Positions 23,510 to 35,400 of a stretch of 64,000 nucleotides of DNA are shown one piece after another; position 1 is the first letter of the stretch, and every line of letters begins with the position of its first letter. The stretch is from Symbiodinium sp. CCMP2592. Taxonomy: Eukaryota > Sar > Dinophyceae > Suessiales > Symbiodiniaceae. Under the pieces are notes generated by a model. That model was not told the origin of the DNA, searched no databases, and saw only the letters and a list, made by a program, of their open reading frames with translations. Both the position numbers and the translations under genes were made by a program. The stretch is from the NCBI GenBank assembly GCA_905221615.1, contig CAJNDT010006157.1:1-64000 (forward strand). Direction: 5' to 3'.

Positions 23510-24122
23510 CCTTTGCTTCTGTGATGAACATGACCAAGGCAGATGTAAACCCTTCTGAGAAGTGAGCCAGCGCTCTTGAGACAGGTCTAGAACCGCCACT
23601 TCATGTCCGGCATCCTCGTTGGACCCAGCATGGCACCAACTCCCACTTGCAACAAAAAGGTTGGCGCGCACCGTCAGAACGATGACCCGTGTCTGTGGCT
23701 TGAAATTCTCCAGCACCTTGGGGCACTGACTCAGCAACGGAAACCAAGCAAGCGAGCAGTACACATCCCTGCAAGCACCTCCCCCCCTTTGCCCATGGAT
23801 GGATCCCTCGGGCTACTTGCAACGGCAGCTGCCAACTGCAAATGCAACCAATGGGCAAGGCTCGTAAACTCCTCCTCCAGAAACAAGGTTGCTGGTGAAG
23901 CCTCGGTGCAGCCGGGCGACCCAAAGACCCACCACGGCACATGACGACGCGATTGAGAAGTCATTTCCCGTGGCCTTCCCGTTTGGGTCGACAAGGACAA
24001 GCGCCTCATCGTGAAGGCCCTCAGCATCTCGTTTCAGCCAGGTGTCTTGCTCGGAATTTCCGATAAGATGCAAACTTTGCGCCGCAGCAAACAAAGCCGG
24101 TCTGAGCCAAGTCGGCTCCCTG
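23510..24122 (-). CDS. Possible multi-exon gene, unrecognised
   Basis: Three exon-like stretches follow each other on the minus strand in different frames. TWLRPALFAAAQSLHLIGNS (about 24000-24120, after a TTCCAG/GG acceptor-like site) continues to VLVDPNGKATGNDF. GCTEASPATLFLEEEFTSLA (about 23840-23930) runs on into a helical stretch. VLENFKPQTRVIVLTVRANL (about 23640-23720) continues to EDAGHEVAVLDLSQERW. Composition is protein-like and the opposite strand is not, but I do not recognise the family. It may join the coiled-coil exons just downstream. Confidence 0.35.
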
Positions 24123-24399
24123 GAACTTTTGGGCACGTTTCCTTCACCCGGGAAACTGCAGATGCCTCGCAAGATGCCGGAGTTGTCAGGGGCCAAGCCC
24201 GGCCCCGGTATGCAGGCGGTTCCCAAGACCAGCGTTGTCCGTCTTGCAATCATTGTTGATCTACTTTTCCAGTTTGGGCTTCCTCAACCTGATATCTACT
24301 CCATGGGAGTGTCTATCCAGCTGAGCATCCGTAGCACCACGGAGTCCGTGCTGTGACCAGGCTAATAAGCAATGCAGCATGCCGCTCTCCTACAACTTG

Positions 24400-25330
24400 G
24401 AAACCTCCAAACATGCAGAGATCAATATGAGCTGTTCGAAACTGAATCAAGGTAAGACTCGGGCCTGCCGGTCAGGATCACTTAACGCGGTAGCATGGCC
24501 CTCGAAATACATCACGAAGTAGTCATTGACGTCGCATCTGGACCTGGCCCATCTCATGGCGTGCAAGCGAGCATGTGATGCAGCGCTGCCCAGCACAGGT
24601 TGCTTTGTATCCGAGGCCAGGGTCGATCACGGCCGCTGTCTAGGTGTGAAACCGGTGCTGAAATTGTCAGCATTCGTGGGCCGAAGGCCCGCTTGCATTG
24701 CCTGGCCGCACAAGAGGCTTTGGTCCTGTCCCGCGAAGTTGGACCAGCCTAAGCAGGCTCTAGAAGAACCCTGGTGAAACTTTCAGCGCTCAATCCAAGT
24801 TTGCGAAAGATAGAGCCAGGTCAGAAAAGTTGGTCTCCATGGATGCCTGCATCTCCTCTTCCAGAAGTGGTTCGCAGTTGGATACTTTTTGCGCAGACAC
24901 AGTTCGGATTCAGACAGAGCCGGCCCACCTGCCTGCGCATGGTGCGCCGCTTCTGTTTCGAGATTTGTTGAATCGCCTTGACAGCTTGCAAACATGCACA
25001 AACACTCTTTCCAATAAGCGACAGTAGCATTGTCAGTATACATAGTCGGAGTAGCAATCGTGGAGGAAAAATCCTTCGCAACCCGATGGGTTTCCATATG
25101 TTTCGTCGCTACATCCACATTACATCCATCTGCCCTCCGTCTCAAGCTGCTTCAGAAAGCATACAAAGCACAAAGGCAAATTTGGGGGAGAGAGATGTTC
25201 AAAGTGAGCGCCGCTGCGGGTCGGGCAATCCTATCTTGTATGCCACAACGTTCCAATCTGCACGGCGAGCTGCACTACGGGGCGTGGATTTGATGAGAAA
25301 CGGCACGTTTCTGCTGTCTTAATTCCCACT
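24400..25330. other. Region without a recognised gene
   Basis: Short frames only, on both strands, with no motif that I recognise. Confidence 0.4.
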
Positions 25331-25338
25331 GTGGGGTT

Positions 25339-25920
25339 TTGCCTTCGGGCGAATTCCGAAACTCTGGGCGATTTGCTGCAGAAACCCTAAACCCTAACTA
25401 CTAGAGCTGTGGGCCGACGACCTAGCCCCGGTTGAAAAGCGCAGGATTTGAAGCTTTTCAACTCAGGCAGGGTGGCAAGGGCCAGAGGACCCACAGAGAG
25501 GAGCCGAAAGTGGAAAAGCGCAGGATTTGCAGTTTCCGGGCCGCGAAGTCTCCGAATCCTGCGCTTTTCAACTTTTGCGTCCTTTGGCTCTCTCCTTCTG
25601 CCCGAGTTGAAAAGCGCAGGATTTGAAGCTTTCGAGCCGCGAATTCTCTAAATCCTGCGCCTTTCAATTTTACGGGTCCCTTGGCATTTGCGTCCCTGCT
25701 CCCCCTCCATAGCTTCAGGGACAGCATATATTCAACCCTCTACCATTTGCCTTCGGGCGAATTCCGAAACTTTCGCCGATTTGCTGCAAACATCCTAAAC
25801 CCTCCGATACAGCTAATATCAGTTTCTCAACCCTCCACTATAACTGCCTTCGGGCGGATTCCGAAACTCTCGCCGTTTGGCTGCAGAAGTCCTAACCCAG
25901 GCTGTGGGTTAGGAATCAAA
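25339..25920. repeat. Cluster of small hairpins and telomere-tailed repeats
   Basis: Arm GAAAAGCGCAGGATT occurs at 25434-25448, 25513-25527 and 25609-25623. The last two pair with AATCCTGCGCTTTTC at 25555-25569 and AATCCTGCGCCTTTC at 25651-25665, giving two adjacent stem-loops with related loops (CCGCGAA). Flanking them are three copies of a unit starting GCCTTCGGGCGAATTCCGAA at 25341, 25749 and 25846 (GGATTCC in the last). Each runs through a GCTGCA(G/A)A stretch into a CCTAAACCC-like tail. Confidence 0.8.
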
Positions 25921-25929
25921 GAATTTAGG

Positions 25930-27950
25930 TAGGGTATACTCATTTCTTATTCCCAACGATTCTTTATTGAATGCGTTGACCGTACGTGCAAACGGTGCAA
26001 AGTTTTACATAGTCGGACAATAGTTCAAAACCACCCACCCCTTGCATAATACCACCCTTCATAATCATGTCAACATCGCTTGCATGGACGTGTGCTCGGG
26101 CATCTTCGTCTTTCAAGGTCAACTGTGTCCGATGCCATTGGGCAGTCAATGCTGACCGCGTTTCACCAGCATTAGCAAGCCACCTCGAAGGGCATGGCAG
26201 TCTGCTGCAAACCTTCGTGTTTGGTGTCGCGCTGACGGACAGGGCAGCCACAACCGTGCGCAGTTCAGGCAGCCCTTTTGTCCATCGTTTTGTTACCCCT
26301 GTCACGCAGGCAAATCGCACGTCCCTCTGCACCACACGTCTTACCACACGACCGGCGCCAGCTTGATTGCTGTCCACGTAGCGACCCCTTGTGCTGCGAT
26401 GCCATGCTTGTTTCCTTCAAAATGCAAGCCGGATGCTCCATCGCAGCTGGTTTTAGGAGCCACACCAGCCAAACGCGCGGGGAACAATTCCAATTCGGCA
26501 CATGCGAAGCACTGGATTCAGCAAGACAGGATCCATGCGAAGGTTTTCCTATCATGAAGGGTGAGTTGAACGAACCTAAAGTTGCAAGCCGAACGCATGC
26601 GATGATGTCGTTCGACCCGTTCCTGGCGACGAGGTGTGTGCTATGTGTGTGTGTGTGTGCTAGGTATCGCAGGTGCGATTAACCGCGCGCTGATGCAACT
26701 CCGGGGGCTGAACCCCCCTGAACGACAACCAGGTACAGTAGGCATCGAGCTGCCTGTGCCAAAAGACTGGGTCGTCGAGAGGCGGGTGTTTCCCCAACTC
26801 ACATCCAGACGTCAGGCACAACGCTGTTCATGTTCACCCCCAAGACTTTCTCTCGAATGGGATGCACTACTGAGAAAACTGTCTGCAACTTCTTGCATCA
26901 TGCTACCCTGCGCTCGGGTTACTGTCTCGTCTAGGCACTTCCAACACTTGCAGTCTTCTTCTTTGCTTGCATGCCACCCTTTCAGTCTGCAGCTGCCGTG
27001 AAGGTTGAAACAAACGAGTCGTTTCGGATAGTTGCCGGCTCTGCTTGCCGAGCGGTGCTGCCCTTGCCCCACCTGCTTTAAGGACGTTGTAGCATTTCTG
27101 CCATCGAAGATGACGTGGGATCAATCATCTCCGCCATCTTGGTCGTCAAATGGCCAAGCAGCTGACACACATGCTCCGTGAAAACCTCTTCTAAGTCTGA
27201 AACGAAGCAGTTATGTACCACATTCAATTCAGGACCTCGCACCGATTTGCGGCAGGCTTGCTGTCGATGCCAGCACAGGTTTCGAAATCTTCCAAAAACC
27301 GAAAGCCACGGCAAGCGATACAGGCTTTTGGCAATGCTTTTTCTTTTGTAAGGTCGAAAAGAGCATAACGCAGTAAGTTTGCAGTTGCATCGTGTTGATG
27401 CATCTTCGCCATCCGAATGCTGTAAGCAACGCATGCAGAACTCTTCCGATCCATTCACAGGTCATGGTGCGTTTGGTGGGCCGTAGGATAAGGCCTCTAG
27501 TGGAAAGGCTGCACCGTCGTTGTTGGGCTTGCGTCGTAGTCGGGGCCGGAGCGTCTTTCATGGAGCCGCGTGTGCGGTCTGGAAGGCGGCTATGTTTTCC
27601 AGCGAGTCTCCGTGTCGTAGGATATGATCTAGATACGTGAAGAAATAATCTGTTGGGAAGGACATACGATCTTAGGAACATGTTCAGTTACCAAGTGGGA
27701 AAGATGCTCATTGGAGCCACCTGCACCTGCGTCGGAGGACTCCAATACTTTATGGTACAAGCAACTTTTTACGTTGAAGATTTCTGCATTGTTGGGCTTG
27801 GGGGGGTTTGAGCTTGATTGTACGTACATCTGCGACCGTGAGCCATGCAGCAGAATCGCTAGGAAGGACGGACGGAAATCAATGCGGCGTGTGAAATCAC
27901 ACGAAACCAAGCCAAATCAAAATCAAAACAAATCTCAGGCGCTGAAGCGC
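25930..27950. other. Region without a supported gene
   Basis: A weak exon candidate lies on the minus strand at about 27120-27230 (SDLEEVFTEHVCQLLGHLTT), with no family match. A short GTGTGTGTGTG run lies at 26645-26660. Nothing else is supported. Confidence 0.4.
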
Positions 27951-27954
27951 GCGG

Positions 27955-28335
27955 CTGCCAAACCCTAAACCCCAAAAGGGCAGCCTGGTTGCCAAAACCT
28001 AATACCGACAAGGAAATGTTGGTTGCCACAGTTAAGTGCTATTTGCGGCACTGGCTGCCAGCCCGAAGCCCCAAATGCAGATGTTGTTGGTTGCCAAACC
28101 CCCACACTGTCAAACCACTAACACTAAACGGAGAAGTTGCCAAACCCCTACCATAAATGGAGATACTGGTTAGCCCAGCGAAGCCAAGCCAGACCAATCC
28201 AAATGGTTATTACCAAACCCTAAACTAAACAGGCAAATGTTGGCTGTTGAAGACCGTAAACCCTAAACAGGAATGCTGGCTGCCAAACCCTAAATGGAGA
28301 TGATGTTGGCAACCAAACCCTGTTTGTGGGCGGCC
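27955..28335. repeat. Interspersed telomere-like array, left part
   Basis: Repeated blocks of GCCAAACCCTAAACC alternate with AAATGGAGAT and GATGTTGGTTGCCA. The core CCCTAAA is the plant-type telomere heptamer, but copies are spaced about 30-60 bp apart by the GGAGATGTTGG spacer instead of being head to tail. The array resumes at 31040 on the other side of the LINE. Confidence 0.8.
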
Positions 28336-28617
28336 CTTTGCAACTCGCTCAGCAGCAACTCCCCGCGAACTGAAGGCTGTGCGAAGACTGAACAGGAGTG
28401 TGTTTCTTGTCTTGCACGTTGGCAACCTCACCAGGGTACTCCAAAATTGGCGGTCCACAGCTGTTCTGTGAGCTTGTAGATACGAGTACCGGAAGGTAGG
28501 GCTGTGAGATGGGGGGTGTCTAAAGGACTTTAAAAGCCGGTGCCAAAGCAACTCAGTGCACTGTTCTGTCCAGTGGACTCTCCTCCTGTCAGTCCGCCGC
28601 CTCTGTACCGAAATGGC

Positions 28618-29996
28618 CTAGTAAAACAGCAGTTCCGTTCTATACTGGAAAGGTTTCAGCTGTATCAGCTGTGCTTTGTGGATGTGGTGTGTGAAGCATC
28701 TCTGTGCAGTAAATGCTTCCAATCTGCTGTATTCTCTTTTTGTGAGCGCTGCGGAGTCCTGCCCGTATGTCACGAGCGCAATGAAAACCGCGTTGTATAT
28801 GCGGAGCTTCCACTTCAGTGTGAGGTCGGTGTTTCGCCAGAACTGGTGCAGCGCGTAAAAGTGTTTGCGCGCTTTCGCGACTCTGGTGACTATGTCTTTG
28901 TGGGTGGAGCCGTCGCTGCTGCTGCTGCTGCTGAGGGTATCTCTCATGTATTTGGCGCGTTGCTCGATTGTGAGGGGGGGTGCCGTTGGTGAAGTGAACA
29001 GTGTTCTGTGAGGCGGGTGATCTCAACAGAACACACTTTTTGAAGTTGACGTGTAAGTTGCTGTGAGCCGCCACACGCTGCGGGATGTGTAACAATTGTT
29101 CTGCGCGTTGTGCTGTTCCTGCTATGAGTGCTGTGTCGTCCGCGTGTGTGAGGTCGTAGAAAGGTTGGTTTTGGCTGTACAGCCATGGGAGGAACTCCCC
29201 GTTGGCTGTACGCTCCTCGTCCACGTCATGCATCACCATACAATGGACTATGAGGAAAAGGTATGGTGACAGAGGACAGCCTTGCCGTGTACCTGCTCGG
29301 GCTTCCTCGCCTGTGCTGTGCTTGCCTGCTGCTGCCACCGTGAATTGTGGTGAGGTGTTGATGTTTTTGATGAGTCAGTGAGGTGTGAAGGGACTCCGTA
29401 GGGCTCCAGAGCTGTGAGAAGAGCATCTGGGTGTCTGGGTGTATCTTGTCGAATGCTTTCCCCCAGTCGAGCGAGATAGTGTAAAGTGACTGCCGTGTGG
29501 CTTCAGCTCGTTCAATGAGGCGGCGTACGATTTGGATTGGCTGGGAGGTTGAGCGTGCTGCTCTGAACCCGTATTGGGTTTCCCGGAGCCTGTCGTCCAG
29601 GGCTGCTCTGAGTCTGGTGTGGATGATCTTGGCGAAAAGTTTGTATGATGTGCTCAGAAGTGAAGTTGGTCGGTAACTGGCTGGGTCTGTGAATGGTCCT
29701 TTGCCCTTGTAAATTTCGACAAGTATTGCTTGGTGCCAGTCATCAGGGATTGTGGCTGCGAGCAGCGCTTGGTTGAGGACCCGAAGGAAGGCTTCTTGGT
29801 TGTGTTCGACCAACCATTCCCAGGCTTCAGCAGGGAGGCCGTCAGGGCGTGGTGCTTTGTCGTGCGCTAGCTCTTTCAGGGATGCTTTGAACTCTGCTGT
29901 GGTGATTGGTGTGATGTCCACGGCTGCTGCTGGGTGGATTCGGTCTGTGGGGCGTGTGTATTGTGTTGGTGGTGCTGCCCAGTGTGAATCTCGCAT
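28618..29996 (-). pseudogene. LINE reverse transcriptase remnant
   Basis: In the first frame (29996-29350) LKELAHDKAPRPDGLPAEAW is the RT entry motif (KAPGPDG). YRPTSLLSTSYKLFAKIIHT is the conserved fingers motif, YGFRAARST follows, and ISLDWGKAFDKIHPD is motif A. In a second frame (29338-28640) GTRQGCPLSPYLF is motif B and THADDTALI is motif C, with His for the usual Tyr before ADD. The tail frame (28947-28618) carries the thumb and connection (WKLRIYNAVFIALVTYGQDS). At least two frame changes, near 29345 and 28950, make it non-functional. Confidence 0.9.
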
Positions 29997-30229
29997 GTCG
30001 TCTGCAAAAGTCTGGGCCTGCTGTCAGAGGCTGGTGGGCTTGCATTGTGAGTCCTGTATGGACACCGGCCTAGGCTTGTAGCCTGAGCGAACTCTCTCAA
30101 TCCACTTCCATTTTTGACGCGAATCAATATTGGCCTCGCTTTCGGCCAGCCGCTCGTGCCTCGAGGTCGTATCTCTGTGAGAGGCGGGCTGTGGAGCGTG
30201 CTGTATGAGCTGCCAAGTAGCTTGTGTGA

Positions 30230-31045
30230 TCTAGGGGTGTTTGGGAAATGAGGTAGTGGTGAGGATGTGCTGTTTGATGGCCTCTGTGGCCGCTTCCTCG
30301 AGGTTCTGCCATTGCTCGTGTGGCTGCGGCTGCAAAGGAAGTCGAGGAGACTGTGAGTAGTCTGTGGTGTGTGTGGTGTTGTCCATGTGTTGCTTGATAT
30401 GCTTGTTGTATTCTTGCTTTTGTGTCTCCGCGGGTGTTCTAATGTGTCTTTGTTTGGATGGTGCTTGTTTGGTCTCCTTGGTTCTGAGCTGTAGCTCAAC
30501 CTTGACCATGTAGTGGTTGCTGTTGAGAGCTGCTCCAATGCTGGTGTGGATGTTGTGGGTGACGTTTCGCCAATCTTTGTGAATGATGATGTGGTAGAGC
30601 TGCACCAAGTCCCCGTTGGGTCTTTTGTGGGTATATCTGTTCTGTGGTGTTTTTTCCATCCAGCTCTCTGGAAGACAGTAGTCCTGTGAGGCAAGAAGGT
30701 CGTGAAATTGGCGTTGGTCGGCTCGTCATCCTCAGCGGTTTTGCCGGTTATACAGTGTGGTCCTGCGGCGTATGATATGGCTGCTATCTCGTCGAGTGCC
30801 AGCGCGTTGAAGTCGCCGACCACCAGTAGGTCTGTGATGGTCGGTGTGAGGTGTGGTGCTGTGATGGGGCAAACGCCGGTGAAGGTCTGCGTGGGTTTGC
30901 CTTTGCTGTCGTACTCTTCGGTGGCGCTGTGGGTGATGGTGTAGCCGTCGATCATAAATTGATCTGACTATTTCATGTGGGTCTCTGTGAGCGCCAACCA
31001 GCTAAGGCGGTGTTGGCGCATGAGGCGGATGAGAGTGTGCAGTTT
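30230..31045 (-). pseudogene. LINE endonuclease (EEP family) remnant
   Basis: LLVVGDFNAL, near residue 45 of the frame ending at 30955, is the GDFN active-site motif of exonuclease-endonuclease-phosphatase domains. A shifted frame (about 30560-30640) carries RPNGDLVQLYHIIIHKDWRN and then SNHYMV. These correspond to the late D-H-x-x and SDH catalytic motifs, with the acidic residues altered (Tyr for Asp before His, and Asn for Asp in SDH). Coding is split over at least three frames (frames ending at 30955, 30659 and 30729). The domain nicks target DNA to prime reverse transcription. Confidence 0.8.
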
Positions 31046-32480
31046 GGCTGCCAAACCCTAAACCCAAAATAAAATTGTTCATGGTTGCCAAACCTGAAAC
31101 CCCAAAAGGAGATGTCGATTGTCAAACCCGAAACGCAGATGTTGCCGAACCCTGAAACCTAAATGGAGATACTGGTTGCCAGCCAAACCAACCCGAACAA
31201 ATCCAAAGAGTTACCAAACCCTAAACCATACAAGCACATGTTGGCTTTTCCAAACCACTTCCAAACCCTAAACCCGAAAGGAAATGTTGGCTGCCCTTGC
31301 CTTCTTGGAGCTGTTGGACATGTTGGCTTCCAAATTTGCCAAACCCTTTTCGCTGCGCCAAAACCAAAACCCTCAAAAAAGCTATTGGTTGCAAATCTTA
31401 ACACTTAAGGGAGATGTATGTTGGCGGCCACCCTCACCTCTAAACGGTATGTTACGGTATGTTTGTAATGCCCGTTCTAAGCAAAAGCGAGCCGAGCACG
31501 TTTCCGTTGCTTACGCTTTCGTTTGGGGTTGCCGTTCCGCAACCAACATCCCCTTTCAGGGTTCAAGGTTTGGCAACCGCAAGTACCGGTTGTCCGCTTC
31601 CGTGTCGGATTCTGGGGCTGCCGGTTCTCTGCTCCCGGTCCGCTTTTGGAAAGCTGAACAGAAGCGAGATCGACAACAGAACCCCGAACGGAAGCCCGAA
31701 TGGAACCGAACAAACAAACGGACAAGGGAACGGCAGAGATTAAAAAAAGGAAACGTGCCTTGTTGCCCAGGCAACATTACGAGGATATGCTGGTTGCCAC
31801 CACATTTTTTTGCCGTTTCCAGCGCAGTCGCTTTGATTTAAGGTGAGCTTGGGGTTCCAACATGCAACATTGAAAAACACACACAGTGTTGTCATTGTTT
31901 TCTGCTTTGGGTGGGTACAAGGTTTTCGGTTTGCGGTTCAGTTCCTGCTTTTTGTCCCTTCCTGAATTTTTGGGTGCCAGGCTTTCCGTTGGGGGTTCAG
32001 TTTCCGAACGGAAGCCCAAACAGAAGTGCAAACGGAAAGGAAATCCCAAACGGGATTTCCAAAAGGCTACTCTAATTGGAGATGTCGGCTGCCAGACTCC
32101 TAAACCCCAAAATACATGTAAAAGTTTGCAAACCCTAAACCCTAAAAAATTGCTTGCCAAACCCTATGCCAAAAAACGTTTTGGTTGCCAGGATCTATGG
32201 TTGTCAAACGCTGACCCCTAAACGGACATGTTGGTTGCCGAACCCTCTACCCTGAATGGAGATGTTGGTTGCCAAACAAAAACCCACAAAAGGACCTTTG
32301 AACCCAGGCTCTATGCCATCATCAGCTGTGCCGATTATGTATGTTGATTGCTAAGCCCCACACCTTCAATGAAGATGTTAGTTGCTGAACCTTTTTAAAG
32401 CACAGATTGGCTGCAAGAAGCTGAAGCCAATTTTGGTAGCCAACCCCAGCCCTAAGAGGAGATGTTGTTGCAAACCCGAA
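31046..32480. repeat. Interspersed telomere-like array, right part
   Basis: The GCCAAACCCTAAACCC and GGAGATGTTGGTTGCC alternation continues from 31046, densest at 31046-31440 and 32080-32300. It shares spacer words with the left part, so both belong to one array split by the LINE. A region in the middle (31500-32050) is enriched in TTCCG/CCGAACGGAAGC words and may be a separate diverged repeat. Confidence 0.8.
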
Positions 32481-32499
32481 CCCAGCCGAAACCCTGTCG

Positions 32500-35400
32500 A
32501 AATCGTGGAGGGCTGTTGAAACAAGGACAAGGTGCTCGTCGGCAACATTCATGCCTCATTACCACCCCCCGGCCTCTGGTCCAGACGAGCTCCCACTTCC
32601 AAGAAAAAGAAATCAACAAAGAGGAGGAGAAGGAGAATGAGAGAGAGAGAGAGGGGAAGTGCGAGAGTACGCCGATGTGCGATGTGTCAAACATTGGCAA
32701 CGCAAAAAATCCTGCAGGTGCCCTTCCAGGGTGGCATGGACCTGCTACATACAGCTACACAATTTGCGCAGGCCCTGCTTTCACAGGGTTGTGCCCATAG
32801 TTTGGCTTTTGCTTTGCTGTTTGTGAGATAACACAATCGTAGCTGTTGGACGCTGTTGGTATCCGTTGCTGCGCCTGCCCAAATAAAAGTTCCACATCCC
32901 AGGGGTGACCACTGCTTAAGTTTGATCAGAAAACTCATGACTCATGAGCCAACCAACACCCAGAATTCCAGCGTTTCTGCATGAAGTCAGAAAGTCAGCT
33001 CAGATCCGCACAGGAAGCCGCAGGCGCAGAGGTGGCCTATTTACACGACCCCTGAATGCTGACTGAATCGTACTGCAGGGACACTCTCGCTCCAAGGCCT
33101 CATCAGGTCCGCCAGATGGCTTCCCCCATTTCCGTTGGCCCAGTGCTGGAGGTGCAGCAAATCTTGCATTATCACCTAAGCCGCGGCACCATCAGGAAAG
33201 TACTTTGGGTGTCGGGTCATACCCACATTCCACCGCAAGACGCTAAGCTGGCAACTCTCGCTTGCACGCTTGAGTGCTACAAGAAATTCTGGGTCGTCGA
33301 ATGCAGTTGCCTCGGCATAGCTTGAGACCACTGTATCCTTACGACAGCTCGACCAAGCACAAGAAGAAACTGTGAAACGGTACATAGACAAATAAAGGCA
33401 CGCTCTGCCCACTGAGGGTTCTATGGTCGGTCTTCGGTGGCGGCGGCGGTTGATGTCTCATCTCAGAGCTTGTCGTACTTGAGACCTGCATGGCCAGCGA
33501 ACCCAGGTATACAGCACGAACCATTGAAGCCTTTCGACACAAATCGACATGCCATCAAGAAGCGACGTCTCCAGTCTCTGCCTCACAGACGGGATTGCAA
33601 AGCCCAAGGCCCCCAAGACTTACAAGCTGTCGTTCCTGCCCAGGAGTCCATTGCGAACGCCAGGATGATTTCCCTGATATGCGGGAACCCTGTGTAGCAG
33701 CTGACCTGGTAGCATGGGTCTCGAGAACTTCTACCTGCTGAAGTGATCGCTGAGTGTCCTGCTCTTCACCTGCCGTCGTCGGCCTGCCGAAACGAGGCGT
33801 CGCATAACATCCCAGCGGCGTCACATAAGCATCCGAAAACAGAACGAGGCCTCGAGGAAGAAGTAGATGTCAAGGCACGCCGGAAGGATGCAGGCCTCTC
33901 GCGGAGCACGAGGTTCTCCTGCACGAGTTCATGAGGTCCGACCGAACACTCTTTTGGCCAATGGCCAAGGACCTAAGCACGACCGACGCCTCCAGTCGTT
34001 TTCCTTGCGGCGTCTCATCTTCTACAACTTCCTCCAGCGTCTGCCGTTCATGTCCGTGAGCAGGCAGAGGAGGGAGCAGCTCATCCACGTTTGAAGTGGG
34101 CACAAGCTCGTCCAGCAATTCTGCAGGCAGCTTCTGGGGTTGCAAGCCCTGCTCTGCGAGAGCTTGATCCACTGTCTGCCTGCGTCTGCTGGCGTCCTTA
34201 GAGAAAGCCATGTCTATTTTTCTAGCAGAACATTACTTCGGGTGAGCCGCTGCTGAGCCGGGCTAAACTACTGTCCAGGAGCAGCATCCGCAGGTTGAGC
34301 TGATGAAGGAGAACAAATCCTCGGCCCAATGATGCAAATTCATGAGTCATGGCACCCTCGTCATGGTCGCGGGCAGTGCTGCACGATTGAATGAACACTT
34401 GCAGCCCTCGGCTACTCAGACTCGTAATCATGGCCAATGGCAAAAAGGAAAGATGCTGCTTGGTGACGCAGGCTTCTCTGCTCTCGTGGGTTGTGACGCG
34501 GTTTCGTGAACTTGCTGCGTGGCTGTTCCACCCGCTGGCTGTAGATCCCAAGCCTGCAGCATTCGAAGCGTGCAAATTTCAGCGAAGCAACACGAAGAGC
34601 GTGCGAAGCGCAACATGCGACGAGCATTTACATAGCATCTCTGCTAGCAGTTGCATAGGAATACCGAGCAAAATTCTATGCATTTTGATGTCACCCGGAA
34701 ATTTAAATGGAGATTGCAGAATTGAAGGACATAGCGACTCGCAAAACTGCAAAACCCATGAAAACACACAGGGCCAGGCCTCCATGGAGTTTGCTGCCGA
34801 ATCAACGTTGACACGGGTTTGGTAATTAGATTTGCCTCGGGCTTGTGGAAACAAACATCGAGCCAGCCATTTCAAGCCGTCAGAGCGTTCTCTGGAAACC
34901 GATGGCTGGAAAAGGCTTCCGTCGTCAGCCTGGCATAGTTTGCCAAAACATCAAGATGTGCCTGCGCCTGTGCTGTCCTATCCGATTAGCCCACCATGTC
35001 ACGGTGCACCCTGATGCGGGCGGCCTGTTGGACGCGGTCCACTCCCATCCCGTTTGGGCGGAGACGCCCGCCGGCTGCACGAGCCAAACAGCAACGGCCA
35101 CGACATGCAGACAGCAGCACGTTCACTGCATACGTTCTGACTACAATACGCAGGCTGCACCCTGCGCTTCGGATGGCGCGTCGCACTGCATCTTTGGTGC
35201 ATTGGGTGTTGTACAACGTGAGGACCTTGTCAACACTTAACATATGCTCCATGAAACACAGAAATGACACGCTTCGTCTTAATCTCCGGGGGTTTTCAGC
35301 TGAGCCTCAGACTTCATGTACTCCGCATTGCTTCGCCTGGTTGTGTATGCACCGTGGCTCAAGGCCAACTTTCCAATCAGTGTGCATCCAGCGCTTGCAC

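Larger units (their letters stand above)
28500..31045 (-). mobile_element. 5'-truncated non-LTR retrotransposon (endonuclease-RT LINE)
   Basis: Minus-strand remnants in element order: an AP-type endonuclease, a linker, a reverse transcriptase and a tail. The 5' end reads RLSWLALTETHM (early endonuclease motif, LxETH) and stops at about 31045, exactly where telomere-like repeats resume, so it is truncated. The tail ends in FQYRTELLFY near 28618. Frameshifts and an in-frame TAG after ETHMK show that it is dead. It sits inside the CCCTAAA/GGAGATGTTGG array and splits it. No clear poly-A or target-site duplication was seen. Confidence 0.85.

Noticed and set aside
31284..31841. 185-codon plus frame in the telomere-like array
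   Set aside because: It reads repeat sequence, with no motif and no protein-like composition.
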